Assembly: GCA_947448415.1 (NCBI GenBank)
Contig: CANFMT010000013.1
Coordinates: forward strand, 1-64,000
Reading direction: 5' to 3'
Source: Burkholderiaceae bacterium
Lineage (GTDB): Bacteria; Pseudomonadota; Gammaproteobacteria; Burkholderiales; Burkholderiaceae
Length of the DNA: 64,000 nucleotides
In this document: positions 42,887 through 52,735 of the stretch, one piece after another
How positions within the stretch are numbered: position 1 is the first letter of the stretch
Layout of the letters: each line of letters opens with the position of its first letter
Notes under the pieces: generated by a model
What the model was told of the DNA's origin: nothing
Seen by the model: only the letters and a program-made list of their open reading frames with translations
Databases searched by the model: none
Translations under genes and position numbers: made by a program

Positions 42887-43903
42887 GTGCACTATAGCGG
42901 TAACTCGGTTTCGTTCGTAGCTTACATTTGTAGAGTCAGGTGGGCTGCTTTGTATTAGGTTTGCTGCTATGCCACCTTGCATTTCTATTTGACTGGCTAC
43001 TTTTTTGGCTAAATCGGAATTGCGATCATATTGAATCTGAATGCTCGCAATCCTTCCTGCTTTGGCTTGAGTAATAAGTCCATTCACTTTATTGGTTTCG
43101 TAATCGTCAAAAAATACGGGATACCATCCGCCTAGGAGCTTCTTAGGAGCCTTTACCGGTAAAGGTTCCGTGTTTTTTAGGCTAGCGTCATCGGCTTTGC
43201 CATTAATTGGCAAATGAAAATCGATCCCTGTTCTTTGGACTAGCTCTTGGTAGCTAATCGGTGGAGACATATTGGCTTCATTAGTATTTTCAACCCAATA
43301 AGCCCAGGCAGTTTTTCTATTGGGGTCATAAACCAATTTATATAAGTGGCTTGGCACGGTAACGTGGCCTTTTCCAATGCTGCCGCTATTTCCAGTTGAG
43401 CCAGTAAATACATAGATGTCGCCTAACACTCTTTTTATATAGGCCCTAGTTGGTTCCTCAACGTTTTTGGCCCAGATTCCCTGATTGTTTTGTCTGGCTT
43501 GGGGCATCATGTTGGCCAATGAAAATGATTGGGCCATTGACCTCTCATCACTCATATCTCCCGCTGGGGCGTTGTGCCCTCGGTCAAAGCCACTGCCACG
43601 ATAGTCAGAAAGGAGGGCTCTTTCTGAAAAAGGCAACCTGGCCTCTTCATAGAACTGGTTGCTCCTGCGGGGGTGGGCAGCGGACAGCTGCTCTTTGTTT
43701 AACTTCTCAACCGTGAAGATGGGTTTTTTATCCAGCGGACTGTAATAGATGGCAAAGCTATCAAAGCAAAGATCGCGACCAACTTGGTGTGTTGTCGGAA
43801 TTTTTTGATCCGGAAACAAATCCCTGCACTCATCGAACGCTGCAAGAGCGCTCAGGGAGTTCAAAAGGCATGCCAGGGCAAAAAGATTGCGAATGAATTT
43901 CAT
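42878..43903 (-). CDS. Secreted DNA/RNA non-specific endonuclease with C-terminal extension
   Basis: A 341-residue protein. A signal peptide ends near ALAAFDE (residue 22). The NUC1 domain carries DRGHNAPAGDM, with catalytic His110, and the metal-binding Asn in NMMPQARQNNQGIW near residue 138. The family degrades DNA and RNA using Mg2+. Residues past about 255 form an extra region (SIQIQYDRNSDLAKKVASQI...SYERNRVTAIV) not part of the nuclease fold, which may bind a partner or the envelope. Stands alone. Confidence 0.85.
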   Translation of the reverse strand: MKFIRNLFALACLLNSLSALAAFDECRDLFPDQKIPTTHQVGRDLCFDSFAIYYSPLDKKPIFTVEKLNKEQLSAAHPRRSNQFYEEARLPFSERALLSDYRGSGFDRGHNAPAGDMSDERSMAQSFSLANMMPQARQNNQGIWAKNVEEPTRAYIKRVLGDIYVFTGSTGNSGSIGKGHVTVPSHLYKLVYDPNRKTAWAYWVENTNEANMSPPISYQELVQRTGIDFHLPINGKADDASLKNTEPLPVKAPKKLLGGWYPVFFDDYETNKVNGLITQAKAGRIASIQIQYDRNSDLAKKVASQIEMQGGIAANLIQSSPPDSTNVSYERNRVTAIVHSK

Positions 43904-44417
43904 GGGTTCTTAGTGTAGGGCTTGCCTGTTGTGTCGATCCATTTTTTGTTTCAGTTTGCTTCTCAGTTAGCCTTAGGGCAAGTAAGAATCAAGCTTCACA
44001 AAAATTCTTTTAGGCTTAAAAGCGCATTTATTTTGTAAAAATTCCCTCTGAATAACACTGAGTAGATGCAACTTCACATTACTACCGGTAGAAAACTGGA
44101 GGAATAAAAGCACTAGATATATGGTTTTTGGGTGCCTAATTTTGTTGCAAATCGTAAAAAAGTCTGATTTCAGGTAATTTTTTACAGTATGAAATTAGCG
44201 CTCCCTAACATTTGTAAGTCATTGATTAAATGAGGATAAATAGATTATCTGGGTGTCATATTCGGGATCTCCCGTATTTCTAGATCAAGAAGTTATTGAA
44301 ATGACTTTCTTTATTCTTGACTTGATATAAGAACCTTTTTAGGATGACCCATGTTTTTTAGATATTGCGGTGCAGCATAAATCTGAGTTTCGATTTTTGG
44401 GGTCTCGCAAAAAATGA
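43904..44417 (+). other. 514-base gap without a supported gene
   Basis: No ORF longer than about 20 codons with a ribosome binding site. The sequence is AT-rich and holds a promoter candidate near 44317 and a short palindrome CGGGATCTCCCG near 44263. It may include the control region of the lytic transglycosylase gene or a small RNA; I see no terminator that would support the latter. Confidence 0.5.
44317..44345 (+). promoter_or_regulatory. Promoter candidate for the lytic transglycosylase
   Basis: TTGACT at 44317-44322, a 17-base spacer and TAGGAT at 44340-44345, about 70 bases ahead of the start at 44418. The -35 is good and the -10 moderate. Confidence 0.45.
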
Positions 44418-45410
44418 ATGAGTAAATGTTTATCTAACAATTTAAGCGACATGCAGAATGCGCAGCCTAAGTTACTGGCTGCTAAAGAGCTGCTGGCGCA
44501 CGCCATGGCTCCTGTCTACCGAGTCATTAATGGCTTACTCGTTGTTACTGTATTTATGGTTGTGGGACTCTGGCTTTCAGGTAACGGTACAAATGCCGGT
44601 GCATTTGATTTAGCGCGCATCCTGGTTCCGGACGAGGCTCGTCATGTGGTCTGGAGTAATGGCTTTGAGACGCTCAATCAATATAAAGATGCAGCAGATG
44701 TTTCTGCTGCCCACGTAGCTGACACAGAAATTGCTGCTGTGATTTATAGCAAGGGTAAGAGCACTGGGCACACTGGATTAGTGAGTGCAAAGCAACAAAC
44801 AGTGGCTTTGTTGATGCCTTCTGTAGCGCAGCTTCAGGTCAAGTCTATTTCTCATTTGTCAGATCGCATTCCTTCATCGAAGCTTGATCCCCAAGCTTTG
44901 GATAGCAATTTGATGGGTTCTATTCAGAACCAACGTGCCGTGGCTGACTTTTTTGAGAAGAAATACAGCCTAGATCGCGCGAAGATTGAAGAATATGTTT
45001 CAAACACCATTTTGATTGCTAAAGAGGTCAATATTGACCCAGTACTTTTATTGGCAGTAATTTCAGTGGAGTCTAACTTTAATCCCAACACTAAGAGCCA
45101 TGCTGGAGCTGAGGGTCTCATGCAGGTGATGACCTCAGTTCATAAGGATAAGTATGCACTTTTTGGTGGCACATCTGAAGCAGCTAAGCCTGAAGTGAAT
45201 ATTCGTGTTGGTGCCTACATTCTGAAATACCTCATTGCTACCGCAGGATCACTGCGTAACGGCCTGAAATATTACGTTGGCGCAGCAAATGCTGATGATG
45301 ATGGCGGTTATGTTGAGAAGGTCATGGCTGAAAGAAATCGCTTGATAGGCTTATGCCAGAACCGCTCGTCCAACCGTTTGACATTAAACGGTAAAGATTT
45401 GCGTTCTTAA
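44418..45410 (+). CDS. Membrane-anchored lytic transglycosylase (SLT domain)
   Basis: A 330-residue protein with one membrane helix near residues 37-54 and a long linker. The SLT domain spans about 190-310, with catalytic Glu218 in ISVESNFNP, then SHAGAEGLMQVM and VRVGAYILKYLI, as in family 1 (Slt/MltC-like) enzymes. It cleaves peptidoglycan glycan strands, giving 1,6-anhydro ends. The start is uncertain; ATG at 44451 is an alternative. A strong terminator follows. Confidence 0.85.
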   Translation: MSKCLSNNLSDMQNAQPKLLAAKELLAHAMAPVYRVINGLLVVTVFMVVGLWLSGNGTNAGAFDLARILVPDEARHVVWSNGFETLNQYKDAADVSAAHVADTEIAAVIYSKGKSTGHTGLVSAKQQTVALLMPSVAQLQVKSISHLSDRIPSSKLDPQALDSNLMGSIQNQRAVADFFEKKYSLDRAKIEEYVSNTILIAKEVNIDPVLLLAVISVESNFNPNTKSHAGAEGLMQVMTSVHKDKYALFGGTSEAAKPEVNIRVGAYILKYLIATAGSLRNGLKYYVGAANADDDGGYVEKVMAERNRLIGLCQNRSSNRLTLNGKDLRS

Positions 45411-45435
45411 TTTGCTCAATCATTGCTAGATACAC

Positions 45436-45462
45436 AAAGGCCACCCTAGGGTGGCCTTTTTA
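45436..45462. terminator. Bidirectional terminator between LT and FKBP genes
   Basis: AAAGGCCACC, loop CTAG, GGTGGCCTTT followed by TT: a perfect palindrome, 25 bases after the LT stop and 24 bases from the FKBP stop on the opposite strand. Confidence 0.9.
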
Positions 45463-45485
45463 TTTAAGCGAAGTACAAGTGAGTT

Positions 45486-45833
45486 TTAGTTCACGCCGTG
45501 CAATTCCACATCAAATACGAGAGTTGCATTTGGTGGGATCACGCCGCCAGCACCACGAGCGCCATAACCCATTTCAGAAGGAATGATCAGTGTGCGTTTA
45601 CCGCCAATTTTCATCCCAGCCACGCCTTCATCCCAGCCTTTGATGACATGCCCAGCGCCCAGTGGGAAGCTAAATAATTGGCCGCGGTCTAATGAGCTAT
45701 CAAATTTCTGCCCTTTATGGTCGGCGGCCTTCTCATCGAAGAGCCAGCCTGTGTAGTGCACGTCAACATGATTGCCGGCAGTTGCTTCTTTGCCGTCACC
45801 AACAACGGTATCGATTTTTTTGAGTTCACTCAT
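45486..45833 (-). CDS. FKBP-type peptidyl-prolyl isomerase
   Basis: A 115-residue single-domain [16 protein letters not shown] near residue 24, [27 protein letters not shown], and [27 protein letters not shown] at the end, the canonical drug-binding pocket. No signal peptide, so cytoplasmic. It accelerates proline isomerisation during folding. Confidence 0.95.
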   Translation of the reverse strand: MSELKKIDTVVGDGKEATAGNHVDVHYTGWLFDEKAADHKGQKFDSSLDRGQLFSFPLGAGHVIKGWDEGVAGMKIGGKRTLIIPSEMGYGARGAGGVIPPNATLVFDVELHGVN

Positions 45834-45920
45834 GATGGTTTCCTATTTCACGCAAATTGACTGGCTAGTATATTCTGAGCTCTATTAATCCACAGGGTGA
45901 GCTTCTTTTTCCGAGCAAGT

Positions 45921-46937
45921 ATGACAAATTATTGGCCGAACTGCGCATATAAAACCTTAGAAATCAGTCCTGACCACCAGTTGTTGGTCACCGATGACTT
46001 TTTGCGTACCTACTTGCAAAGGCCGGAACTCAAATTGGTTGCTGAATCCTGCGCGAATGAGCGCTCCTTGCACCAGCGCCTGACTGAGAGTCCCCGTGCA
46101 GAAATCGCTGATAGTGAAATCGCGGCCATGGTAGACCAGGATATTCAGGAAAATTATCGTATTTGGCTGCGCTTTAGGGCGCGTATGCTTTCTGCAAGCT
46201 CCTTAGAGAGTTTTTATATGAGCCTATTTAAGGGTGCTGGCGTAGATGTGCCGCCACTCTTTGTTGCGCATCTTGCTCAGATCTTTGTTAGACATATTCT
46301 TGGTGATGAGCCTCATCCAATGGAGGTTCGTATGAGCGAACTCTTTTTCCGCCCTCAGATTATTAGCGTTATCGAAGATGGCATTGTGATGGGCGCAGAT
46401 AATGAGGTGGTGGCGCGAAATGGAGAGGCTGGTGAAACGGGCAATATTATGGATTTGCTTAAAGGGAAGTCAATGGCAATGCGCTCGGCAGACCTAGACG
46501 TCCTTTATGAAGAAAATGCTGCTGAATACTGGCCTCGTAATGAAGGGTTTGATTTTGCAGTACAGCTCAATTTTGGGCATGAACCCATTAATCACTTTTG
46601 CCGTGTATTGGAGAAGTGGGTAAAGCATTTTCTGGGAGTTCAGGTGCGCCTCACTCCTATGCAGCAAATTGCTGATCCTAAGTGGTCATGGCACGTTGGT
46701 TTAGACGCCGCGGCAACCGAGGTTCTTAATAAGCTTTACAACAAAGATCCGCTTGATGCTGAGGAGTTGGCAAGAATTATTTGCCTCTTTCGCTTAGATT
46801 TTCTAGATCAGGCTGCGGTAGCTAGAGCCCAAGAGGGTAAGCCAGTTTATATGGCGATCGCTATGAATGATCAGAAGCTCTTGAAGTTGAAACCACAAAA
46901 CGTCTTATTTAATTTGCCGCTCGCAAAAGTTTCTTAA
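45921..46937 (+). CDS. DUF6352-like protein
   Basis: The track begins at a GTG (45897) that lacks a spaced ribosome binding site; ATG at 45921 (MTNYWPNCAY) fits better and gives 338 residues. The protein is soluble with no motif I can tie to an enzyme; I recall the family as DUF6352 in Burkholderiales, without certainty. Segments such as NYRIWLRFRARML and FFRPQIISVIEDGIVMGADNEV are distinctive. Function unknown; no operon partner. Confidence 0.6.
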   Translation: MTNYWPNCAYKTLEISPDHQLLVTDDFLRTYLQRPELKLVAESCANERSLHQRLTESPRAEIADSEIAAMVDQDIQENYRIWLRFRARMLSASSLESFYMSLFKGAGVDVPPLFVAHLAQIFVRHILGDEPHPMEVRMSELFFRPQIISVIEDGIVMGADNEVVARNGEAGETGNIMDLLKGKSMAMRSADLDVLYEENAAEYWPRNEGFDFAVQLNFGHEPINHFCRVLEKWVKHFLGVQVRLTPMQQIADPKWSWHVGLDAAATEVLNKLYNKDPLDAEELARIICLFRLDFLDQAAVARAQEGKPVYMAIAMNDQKLLKLKPQNVLFNLPLAKVS

Positions 46938-46955
46938 GCATTTCCTAAACTACTG

Positions 46956-48149
46956 TTATTGGAAGCGCTGCTTTCTATTTTTGCTAGCAAGCCAAACTAA
47001 GGCTATGGCAGTCACTATCACTGGGGTCAATGACCCAAAATTCAGGATAGTCCATCCTTGAGAAGTGACCAGCGCGCCAGAGCCAAACGAAGTGAAGGCC
47101 ATGGTGCCAAAGACAAAAAAGTTAATAGCTGCTTGCGCTTTATCACGCTCATTGGGTTTGTAAGCAGTCATTGCTAAGGAGGTGGCGCCAGTAAATAAAA
47201 AATTCCAACCAACGCCAAGCAAAAAGAGTGCGATAAAGAATTGATGGAGGTCAGTTCCCGATAGGGCAATGGCGATACAAATAAAGTTCAGAATCACTCC
47301 GGTCCCCATTACCCTTAAGGTGCCAAAGCGCTGAATCAATGAGCCCGTAAAAAATCCAGGCGCAAACATGCCAATCACATGCCATTCGAGGACTAGTGCC
47401 GTATCTGAAAATGGCAGGCCGCAGATTTGCATGGCTAAAGGGGTTGCCGCCATCAGAAGGTTCATTACTCCGTATCCCAATGCTGCCCCAATGATGGCCA
47501 CCATAAATACAGGCTGACGCAGGATGACGCTTAAGGGGCGCCCATCGGAGAGTAAGTGTGGGGTTTTGAATTCTTCGGGGAAGTGGATGCATTGCATTAC
47601 CAAAATCCCAATACAGCCCGCAATAGAGAGGGTGATGTAAGCCCCCAGAAATGCAGTATCAAATAAATCTCGAGTCCAAGAGGCTAAGTTAGGCCCAATC
47701 ACTGCCCCCAGAATGCCGCCAGCCAATACCCATGAGACCGCTTTATCTCTCTGACTTTGTACTGTGAGCTCTGCTGCTGCAAAGCGATATAACTGACCAT
47801 TGGCGCTGTAGTAACCAGCAATAAAGGTGCCGATTACTAACAGCCAGAAGTTTTTGCTAAACGCTGCATAGGCGCAGAGAAGGGCTGAGAGTATCGCCAC
47901 CAATAATCCTAATTGGAAGGATATCTTTCGCCCAAAGTGGTTTTGGGACTTAGCAACAATAGAGGTTGAAAAAGCGCCCCCAACAACATAGCCCATTACG
48001 GGAAGGGTGGCCATCCAGCTATGAGGCGCCAGACTAAGCCCCACCAAACCATTGATTGCAATGAAGGTGACGTTATTCGTCAGGAATAGGCCTTGGCAAA
48101 CGATCAGTAACACCAGGTTTTTATTGAGTAGGGGGTGTCTGCTGGTCAT
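46956..48149 (-). CDS. Major facilitator superfamily transporter
   Basis: A 397-residue protein with 12 hydrophobic helices and the loop-2/3 signature in KSQNHFGRKISFQLG. No ligand motif allows substrate assignment; the overall character is that of YfcJ/YebQ-like multidrug or sugar exporters. It converges with the DUF6352-like gene, 18 bases apart, and diverges from icd, sharing a 237-base intergenic region. Confidence 0.85.
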   Translation of the reverse strand: MTSRHPLLNKNLVLLIVCQGLFLTNNVTFIAINGLVGLSLAPHSWMATLPVMGYVVGGAFSTSIVAKSQNHFGRKISFQLGLLVAILSALLCAYAAFSKNFWLLVIGTFIAGYYSANGQLYRFAAAELTVQSQRDKAVSWVLAGGILGAVIGPNLASWTRDLFDTAFLGAYITLSIAGCIGILVMQCIHFPEEFKTPHLLSDGRPLSVILRQPVFMVAIIGAALGYGVMNLLMAATPLAMQICGLPFSDTALVLEWHVIGMFAPGFFTGSLIQRFGTLRVMGTGVILNFICIAIALSGTDLHQFFIALFLLGVGWNFLFTGATSLAMTAYKPNERDKAQAAINFFVFGTMAFTSFGSGALVTSQGWTILNFGSLTPVIVTAIALVWLASKNRKQRFQ

Positions 48150-48276
48150 GGTTTGCAGTTTACGGTGAATTTACTGTTTCGGGTGTCTTGGTGGAATCCC
48201 TTAAATTGCGAGTTTATATGCCATTTTGAGGTGCAAAGCGGCATTTTTACCAGGCCCGATGATTTAAAATAGAGGA

Positions 48277-48386
48277 CTCGCCTCATAGACAAAGTACCCG
48301 CTAAAAGCGGCTGACTAAATGAGGAGCATGAGAGTGGCAGGGTAATAACCTGACTCTATAAACTTATCAATATTGAGGAAACGTTA
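48277..48386 (+). promoter_or_regulatory. Structured 5' leader of icd
   Basis: Three pairings are visible: CCTCAT 48281-48286 with ATGAGG 48319-48324 enclosing CCGCT-AAA-AGCGG (48298-48310), then AGAGT..CAGG / CCTG-ACTCT (48331-48357). A TAAAAT -10 candidate at 48265-48270 gives a leader of about 110 bases. I recall a published candidate cis-regulatory RNA, icd-II, upstream of such genes, but cannot confirm the match. Confidence 0.55.
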
Positions 48387-50621
48387 ATGGCTTCAGAGAA
48401 ATCAAAGATTATCTACACGCTGACAGATGAAGCGCCGCTTTTGGCGACTTGTGCATTTCTGCCGATTATTCGTACTTTTACTGCACCTGCTGGCGTAGAG
48501 ATTGTGACGAGCGACATTTCTGTTGCTGCTCGTATCTTGGCTGAGTTTTCTGATTGTCTGACTCCTGAGCAACAAGTTCCAGATAATTTGGGCGCTCTCG
48601 GTAAGATGACTTTATTGCCTGATACCAACATTATTAAGTTGCCAAACATTAGTGCGTCTGTTCCCCAATTATTGGCAGCCATCAAAGAATTGCAATTAAA
48701 GGGTTATAAGATCCCTAATTTCCCGGATGACCCAAAGACTGACGAAGAGAAGGCAATTCGTACTCGTTACTCCAAGTGCTTGGGTAGCTCAGTAAATCCA
48801 GTATTGCGTGAAGGTAACTCTGACCGTCGCGCTCCTCCTGCAGTAAAACGCTATGCTCGTAAAAATCCACACTCCATGGGTGAGTGGAGCCAAGCTTCCC
48901 GTACCCACGTATCCCATATGCATGGTGGTGACTTCTACTCTAGCGAGAAGTCAATGACGATGACTAAGGCGTGTGATGTCAAGATGGACCTAGTAACGAA
49001 GAGCGGCAAGACCATTGTCCTCAAACCAAAAGTCTCTTTACTGGCTGGCGAAATTATCGACAGCATGAACATGAGCAAAAAAGCACTTTGCGAGTTCTAT
49101 GAAAAAGAAATCGAAGATGCTTACAAGACAGGCATGATGTTGTCCTTGCACGTAAAGGCAACCATGATGAAGGTTTCTCACCCAATCGTGTTTGGTCACG
49201 CAGTGAAGATCTTCTACAAAGACGCTTTTGAAAAGCATGCCAAGTTATTTGAAGAATTGGGTGTAAATGCCAACAACGGTATGAGCAGCCTCTATGACAA
49301 GATCAAAACTTTGCCAGAATCTAAGCGCGAAGAAATCATTCAAGATTTACATGCTTGTCACGAGCATCGCCCAGCTTTGGCGATGGTTGACTCTGCCAAA
49401 GGCATTACCAACTTGCACTCTCCAAGTGATGTGATTGTGGATGCTTCTATGCCTGCCATGATTCGTGTTGGCGGCAAGATGTGGGGCGCGGATGGTCGTT
49501 TACACGACACCAAAGCCGTTATCCCAGAAAGTACATTTGCCCGCATCTATCAAGAAATGATCAATTTCTGTAAGACACATGGTAACTTTGATCCAACAAC
49601 GATGGGTACCGTACCTAACGTTGGTTTGATGGCTCAACAAGCTGAAGAGTACGGCTCACACGACAAGACTTTTGAAATCCCTGAGGCTGGTGTAGCGCGC
49701 GTTGTTGCAGATGACGGCACAGTGTTGCTTGAGCAAAATGTGGAAGAGGGCGATATCTGGCGTATGTGCCAAGTTAAAGATGCGCCGATTCGCGACTGGG
49801 TCAAGTTGGCTGTAAATCGTGCTCGTCTTTCCAATACTCCAGCAGTATTCTGGCTTGATGAATATCGCCCACATGAAGCTGAGTTGATCAAGAAGGTAAA
49901 AACCTATTTGAAAGATTACGATCTCGAAGGTGTGGATGTCCAAATCATGTCTCAGACACGTGCAATGCGTTACACGCTTGAGCGCGTTATTCGCGGTAAA
50001 GACACTATCTCTGTAACCGGCAACATCTTACGTGATTACCTCACTGACTTGTTCCCAATTATGGAATTAGGTACCAGCGCCAAGATGTTGTCTATTGTGC
50101 CTTTGATGGCTGGCGGCGGCCTCTTTGAAACTGGTGCTGGTGGTTCAGCTCCTAAGCATGTTCAACAGTTAGTTGAAGAAAACCATTTGCGCTGGGATTC
50201 ATTAGGTGAGTTCTTGGCTTTAGCAGTATCTCTAGAGGATATTGGTGATAAGACTGGTAATCCTAAAGTGAAGATCCTGGCTCGCACATTGGATGAGGCT
50301 ACTGGAAAGTTGCTGGATAACAATAAGTCACCTTCTCCACGCACTGGTGAGCTTGATAACCGCGGAAGTCAGTTCTACTTGGCCATGTATTGGGCTGAGG
50401 CATTAGCTGCCCAGACCGAAGACAAAGAGTTGCAAGCTTACTTTGCACCTTTGGCTAAATCTTTGCTGGAAAATGAAGTCAAGATTGCTGACGAATTAAA
50501 AGCGGTTCAAGGTAAACCTGCAGATATCGGCGGTTACTACGTTGCTGATCCAGAAAAGTGCAAAGCAGTAATGCGTCCAAGCACAACTTTCAACGCAGCT
50601 TTGAAAGCTGCAAGAGCTTAA
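48387..50621 (+). CDS. icd: Monomeric NADP-dependent isocitrate dehydrogenase
   Basis: A 744-residue enzyme, the usual monomeric IDH length, beginning [52 protein letters not shown] and [27 protein letters not shown] are diagnostic. It oxidises isocitrate to 2-oxoglutarate with NADP+ in the TCA cycle and is an important NADPH source. The leader upstream suggests mRNA-level control. GAGGAAACGTTA ahead of the ATG gives a good ribosome binding site. A strong terminator follows. Confidence 0.97.
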   Translation: MASEKSKIIYTLTDEAPLLATCAFLPIIRTFTAPAGVEIVTSDISVAARILAEFSDCLTPEQQVPDNLGALGKMTLLPDTNIIKLPNISASVPQLLAAIKELQLKGYKIPNFPDDPKTDEEKAIRTRYSKCLGSSVNPVLREGNSDRRAPPAVKRYARKNPHSMGEWSQASRTHVSHMHGGDFYSSEKSMTMTKACDVKMDLVTKSGKTIVLKPKVSLLAGEIIDSMNMSKKALCEFYEKEIEDAYKTGMMLSLHVKATMMKVSHPIVFGHAVKIFYKDAFEKHAKLFEELGVNANNGMSSLYDKIKTLPESKREEIIQDLHACHEHRPALAMVDSAKGITNLHSPSDVIVDASMPAMIRVGGKMWGADGRLHDTKAVIPESTFARIYQEMINFCKTHGNFDPTTMGTVPNVGLMAQQAEEYGSHDKTFEIPEAGVARVVADDGTVLLEQNVEEGDIWRMCQVKDAPIRDWVKLAVNRARLSNTPAVFWLDEYRPHEAELIKKVKTYLKDYDLEGVDVQIMSQTRAMRYTLERVIRGKDTISVTGNILRDYLTDLFPIMELGTSAKMLSIVPLMAGGGLFETGAGGSAPKHVQQLVEENHLRWDSLGEFLALAVSLEDIGDKTGNPKVKILARTLDEATGKLLDNNKSPSPRTGELDNRGSQFYLAMYWAEALAAQTEDKELQAYFAPLAKSLLENEVKIADELKAVQGKPADIGGYYVADPEKCKAVMRPSTTFNAALKAARA

Positions 50622-50667
50622 TAGGTAGAAGTGATAAGTTCAAATCTTCTAGATTAGGCTTAAGATT

Positions 50668-50697
50668 AAAAGGCAAACCTTCGGGTTTGCCTTTTAA
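50668..50697 (+). terminator. Terminator after icd
   Basis: AAAAGGCAAACC, loop TTCG, GGTTTGCCTTTT: a 12-bp stem with the stable UUCG tetraloop and T tract, ending 10 bases before the BLUF gene's start codon. Confidence 0.92.
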
Positions 50698-50706
50698 TTT
50701 CTAAAG

Positions 50707-51126
50707 TTGTTTTCGATCATACCAAAACCTAAAGATCTTGTTGAATTGAGTTATCTGAGCGAAGCTGTCTCAGAGATGTCTTTTTTAGGTTTAATGCGGC
50801 TATTAGAGTCAGCTCGTGCTTTTAATCAAAAGAATGGCATTACTGGCATCCTCCTATATGACAACCAACAGTTTGGCCAAATTATTGAGGGTGAGCGTGC
50901 CAGCATTATGAAGGTCTGGAAACGAATTCAGGAAGACAAACGTCATCATCGTATTGAGTTGCTAGAAATTCGTGAGATTACAGAGCGTGCATTTCCGGAC
51001 TGGCTATTGCGTTTTTATGGTGGGGAGACGTTAACCAAAGAGTATCCAGCTTTAGCCGAAATGGTTGGGGGAATGGATAAGCATAGTCATGCACTGATGA
51101 ATAAAATGCGTGAGACCGAAAGATAA
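50707..51126 (+). CDS. BLUF-domain blue-light photoreceptor
   Basis: A 139-residue single-domain BLUF protein. Tyr16, Asn40, Gln58 and Trp99 keep exactly the spacing of AppA Tyr21, Asn45, Gln63 and Trp104, the flavin-binding photocycle residues; LVELSYLS and GITGILLYDNQQFGQIIEGE confirm it. BLUF proteins bind FAD and shift their hydrogen bonds on blue light, signalling to partners. There is no output domain. The start must be TTG at 50707 since a stop lies at 50695 and the first ATG would delete strand beta 1. It stands 10 bases after the icd terminator. Confidence 0.9.
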   Translation: MFSIIPKPKDLVELSYLSEAVSEMSFLGLMRLLESARAFNQKNGITGILLYDNQQFGQIIEGERASIMKVWKRIQEDKRHHRIELLEIREITERAFPDWLLRFYGGETLTKEYPALAEMVGGMDKHSHALMNKMRETER

Positions 51127-51190
51127 TCATTTTCAGCAATAAAAAGCGAACGGTAGCAAAATAGCCTCATAAGATTAAGTGAGGTGAGAT

Positions 51191-52153
51191 ATGAGCTTTA
51201 TTGATAAGACTATTCTTCCGGGCGATATTACGCCCCGTTCTATTTTTGAAAATCGCCGTTCTTTAATCAGGGCTGCCGCTGCCGGTAGCTTTGGGGCGGC
51301 ACTAGCTCCATGGTTTTCAAGAGAGGCGCTGGCAGCTGATCCTGAAAAACTAAGTGCTACCCTGAATACGACTTACTCAAGTAAGGACGAGTTAACTCCC
51401 TATAAGCTTGCTACGACTTACAACAACTTCTATGAGTTTGGAACCGATAAAGCCGACCCTGCAGAAAAGGCTCACACTTTACAAACACGGCCATGGACTA
51501 TTTCTATTGAGGGCTTGGTAAAAAAACCAGTCACGTTAGATATTGATGCATTGCTAAAGTTGGCTCCTATTGAAGAGCGTATCTATCGGATGCGTTGTGT
51601 TGAGGGCTGGTCGATGGTTATTCCATGGGATGGTTACTCGCTATCAAAGCTAATTAATAAAGTCGAGCCTCTAGGTTCTGCAAAGTATGTAGAATTTATT
51701 TCCTTGGCAGATCGCAAGCAAATGCCAGGAGTTAAGAGCAATATTATTGATTGGCCATACAAAGAGGGTTTACGTATGGATGAGGCAATGAACCCTTTAA
51801 CCTTATTAACTCTTGGCATGTATGGCGAAGTGTTACCAAAACAAAATGGGGCTCCAGTTCGCATTGTGGTGCCCTGGAAGTATGGTTTTAAGAGCGCCAA
51901 ATCAATTGTCAAAATTCGGTTTACAGAAGAAATGCCTAAGACTAGTTGGAATCAATTTGATGCACGTGAGTATGGTTTTTACTCTAATGTAAATCCTCAG
52001 GTCGATCATCCGCGCTGGAGTCAGGCATCCGAACGTCGCATTGGAGATGGAAGAGGGGCATTTGCACCGAAGATAAAAACCCAGATGTTTAATGGATACG
52101 CTGATCAAGTGGCTAGCTTGTATGCTGGTATGGACCTCAAAAAATACTATTAA
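51191..52153 (+). CDS. msrP: Periplasmic methionine-sulfoxide reductase catalytic subunit
   Basis: A 320-residue molybdoenzyme (YedY type). Tat signal with [17 protein letters not shown] near residue 19. The Mo-coordinating cysteine is Cys136 in [11 protein letters not shown], and [19 protein letters not shown] is another hallmark. It reduces oxidised methionine in periplasmic proteins using electrons from MsrQ, whose gene lies about 9 kb downstream instead of adjacent. AGGTGAGAT ahead of ATG is a good ribosome binding site. Confidence 0.92.
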   Translation: MSFIDKTILPGDITPRSIFENRRSLIRAAAAGSFGAALAPWFSREALAADPEKLSATLNTTYSSKDELTPYKLATTYNNFYEFGTDKADPAEKAHTLQTRPWTISIEGLVKKPVTLDIDALLKLAPIEERIYRMRCVEGWSMVIPWDGYSLSKLINKVEPLGSAKYVEFISLADRKQMPGVKSNIIDWPYKEGLRMDEAMNPLTLLTLGMYGEVLPKQNGAPVRIVVPWKYGFKSAKSIVKIRFTEEMPKTSWNQFDAREYGFYSNVNPQVDHPRWSQASERRIGDGRGAFAPKIKTQMFNGYADQVASLYAGMDLKKYY

Positions 52154-52166
52154 GTATGATTGAGCA

Positions 52167-52730
52167 ATGACAAAAATATATTCCACCTGTTTTGCAGGGC
52201 TACTTTGTTTATTCTCTTTAGCTGCTTTTGGGCAATCTGATGATCAGGTTAAAACGATTCCATCCTTGGATGTGCCTCGTTACCTAGGAACTTGGTATGA
52301 GATTGCCAAATTTCCGAATTGGTTTCAGAAAAAGTGTGTGAGTAATACAAAGGCCGTGTATTCAGTCAGACCTGACGGTAATTTAAAGGTCCTCAATAGT
52401 TGCAAAACTGCAGAAGGGACTTTATCTGAGGCAGAAGGTACTGCGCGTCAGATTGGACCTAAAGACTCCCCTAAGTTAGAGGTACGTTTTGCACCGGCCT
52501 GGCTATCTTTTCTACCGATGGTCTGGGGTGATTACTGGGTGATAGATTTGGATCCTCAATATCAGGTAGCGGCTGTAAGTGATCCAAGGCGCGAGTATCT
52601 GTGGATCTTGTCTAGAACCCCGCAGCTAGATAAAAAGGTATATGACGAATTGCTGCAGCGTTTGCAGGCGCAGCAGTTTGATGTGCGTAAATTAGAAGCT
52701 ACTACGCAAGTCAGTACACAAAAGAATTAA
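52167..52730 (+). CDS. Bacterial lipocalin (Blc-like)
   Basis: A 187-residue exported lipocalin. The signal peptide ends around AAFGQS (residue 23), with no lipobox Cys at the cleavage site, so it is probably soluble or retained by other means. The fold hallmarks are RYLGTWYEIAKFPNWFQKKC near residue 40, and WGDYWVIDLDPQYQVAAVSDPRREYLWILSR further on. Lipocalins bind hydrophobic ligands. It follows msrP by 13 bases and may be cotranscribed. Confidence 0.88.
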   Translation: MTKIYSTCFAGLLCLFSLAAFGQSDDQVKTIPSLDVPRYLGTWYEIAKFPNWFQKKCVSNTKAVYSVRPDGNLKVLNSCKTAEGTLSEAEGTARQIGPKDSPKLEVRFAPAWLSFLPMVWGDYWVIDLDPQYQVAAVSDPRREYLWILSRTPQLDKKVYDELLQRLQAQQFDVRKLEATTQVSTQKN

Positions 52731-52735
52731 AAATC

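Noticed and set aside
43450-43716. Plus-strand ORF opposite the secreted nuclease
   Set aside because: It is antisense to the catalytic domain region and shows no signal or family motif.
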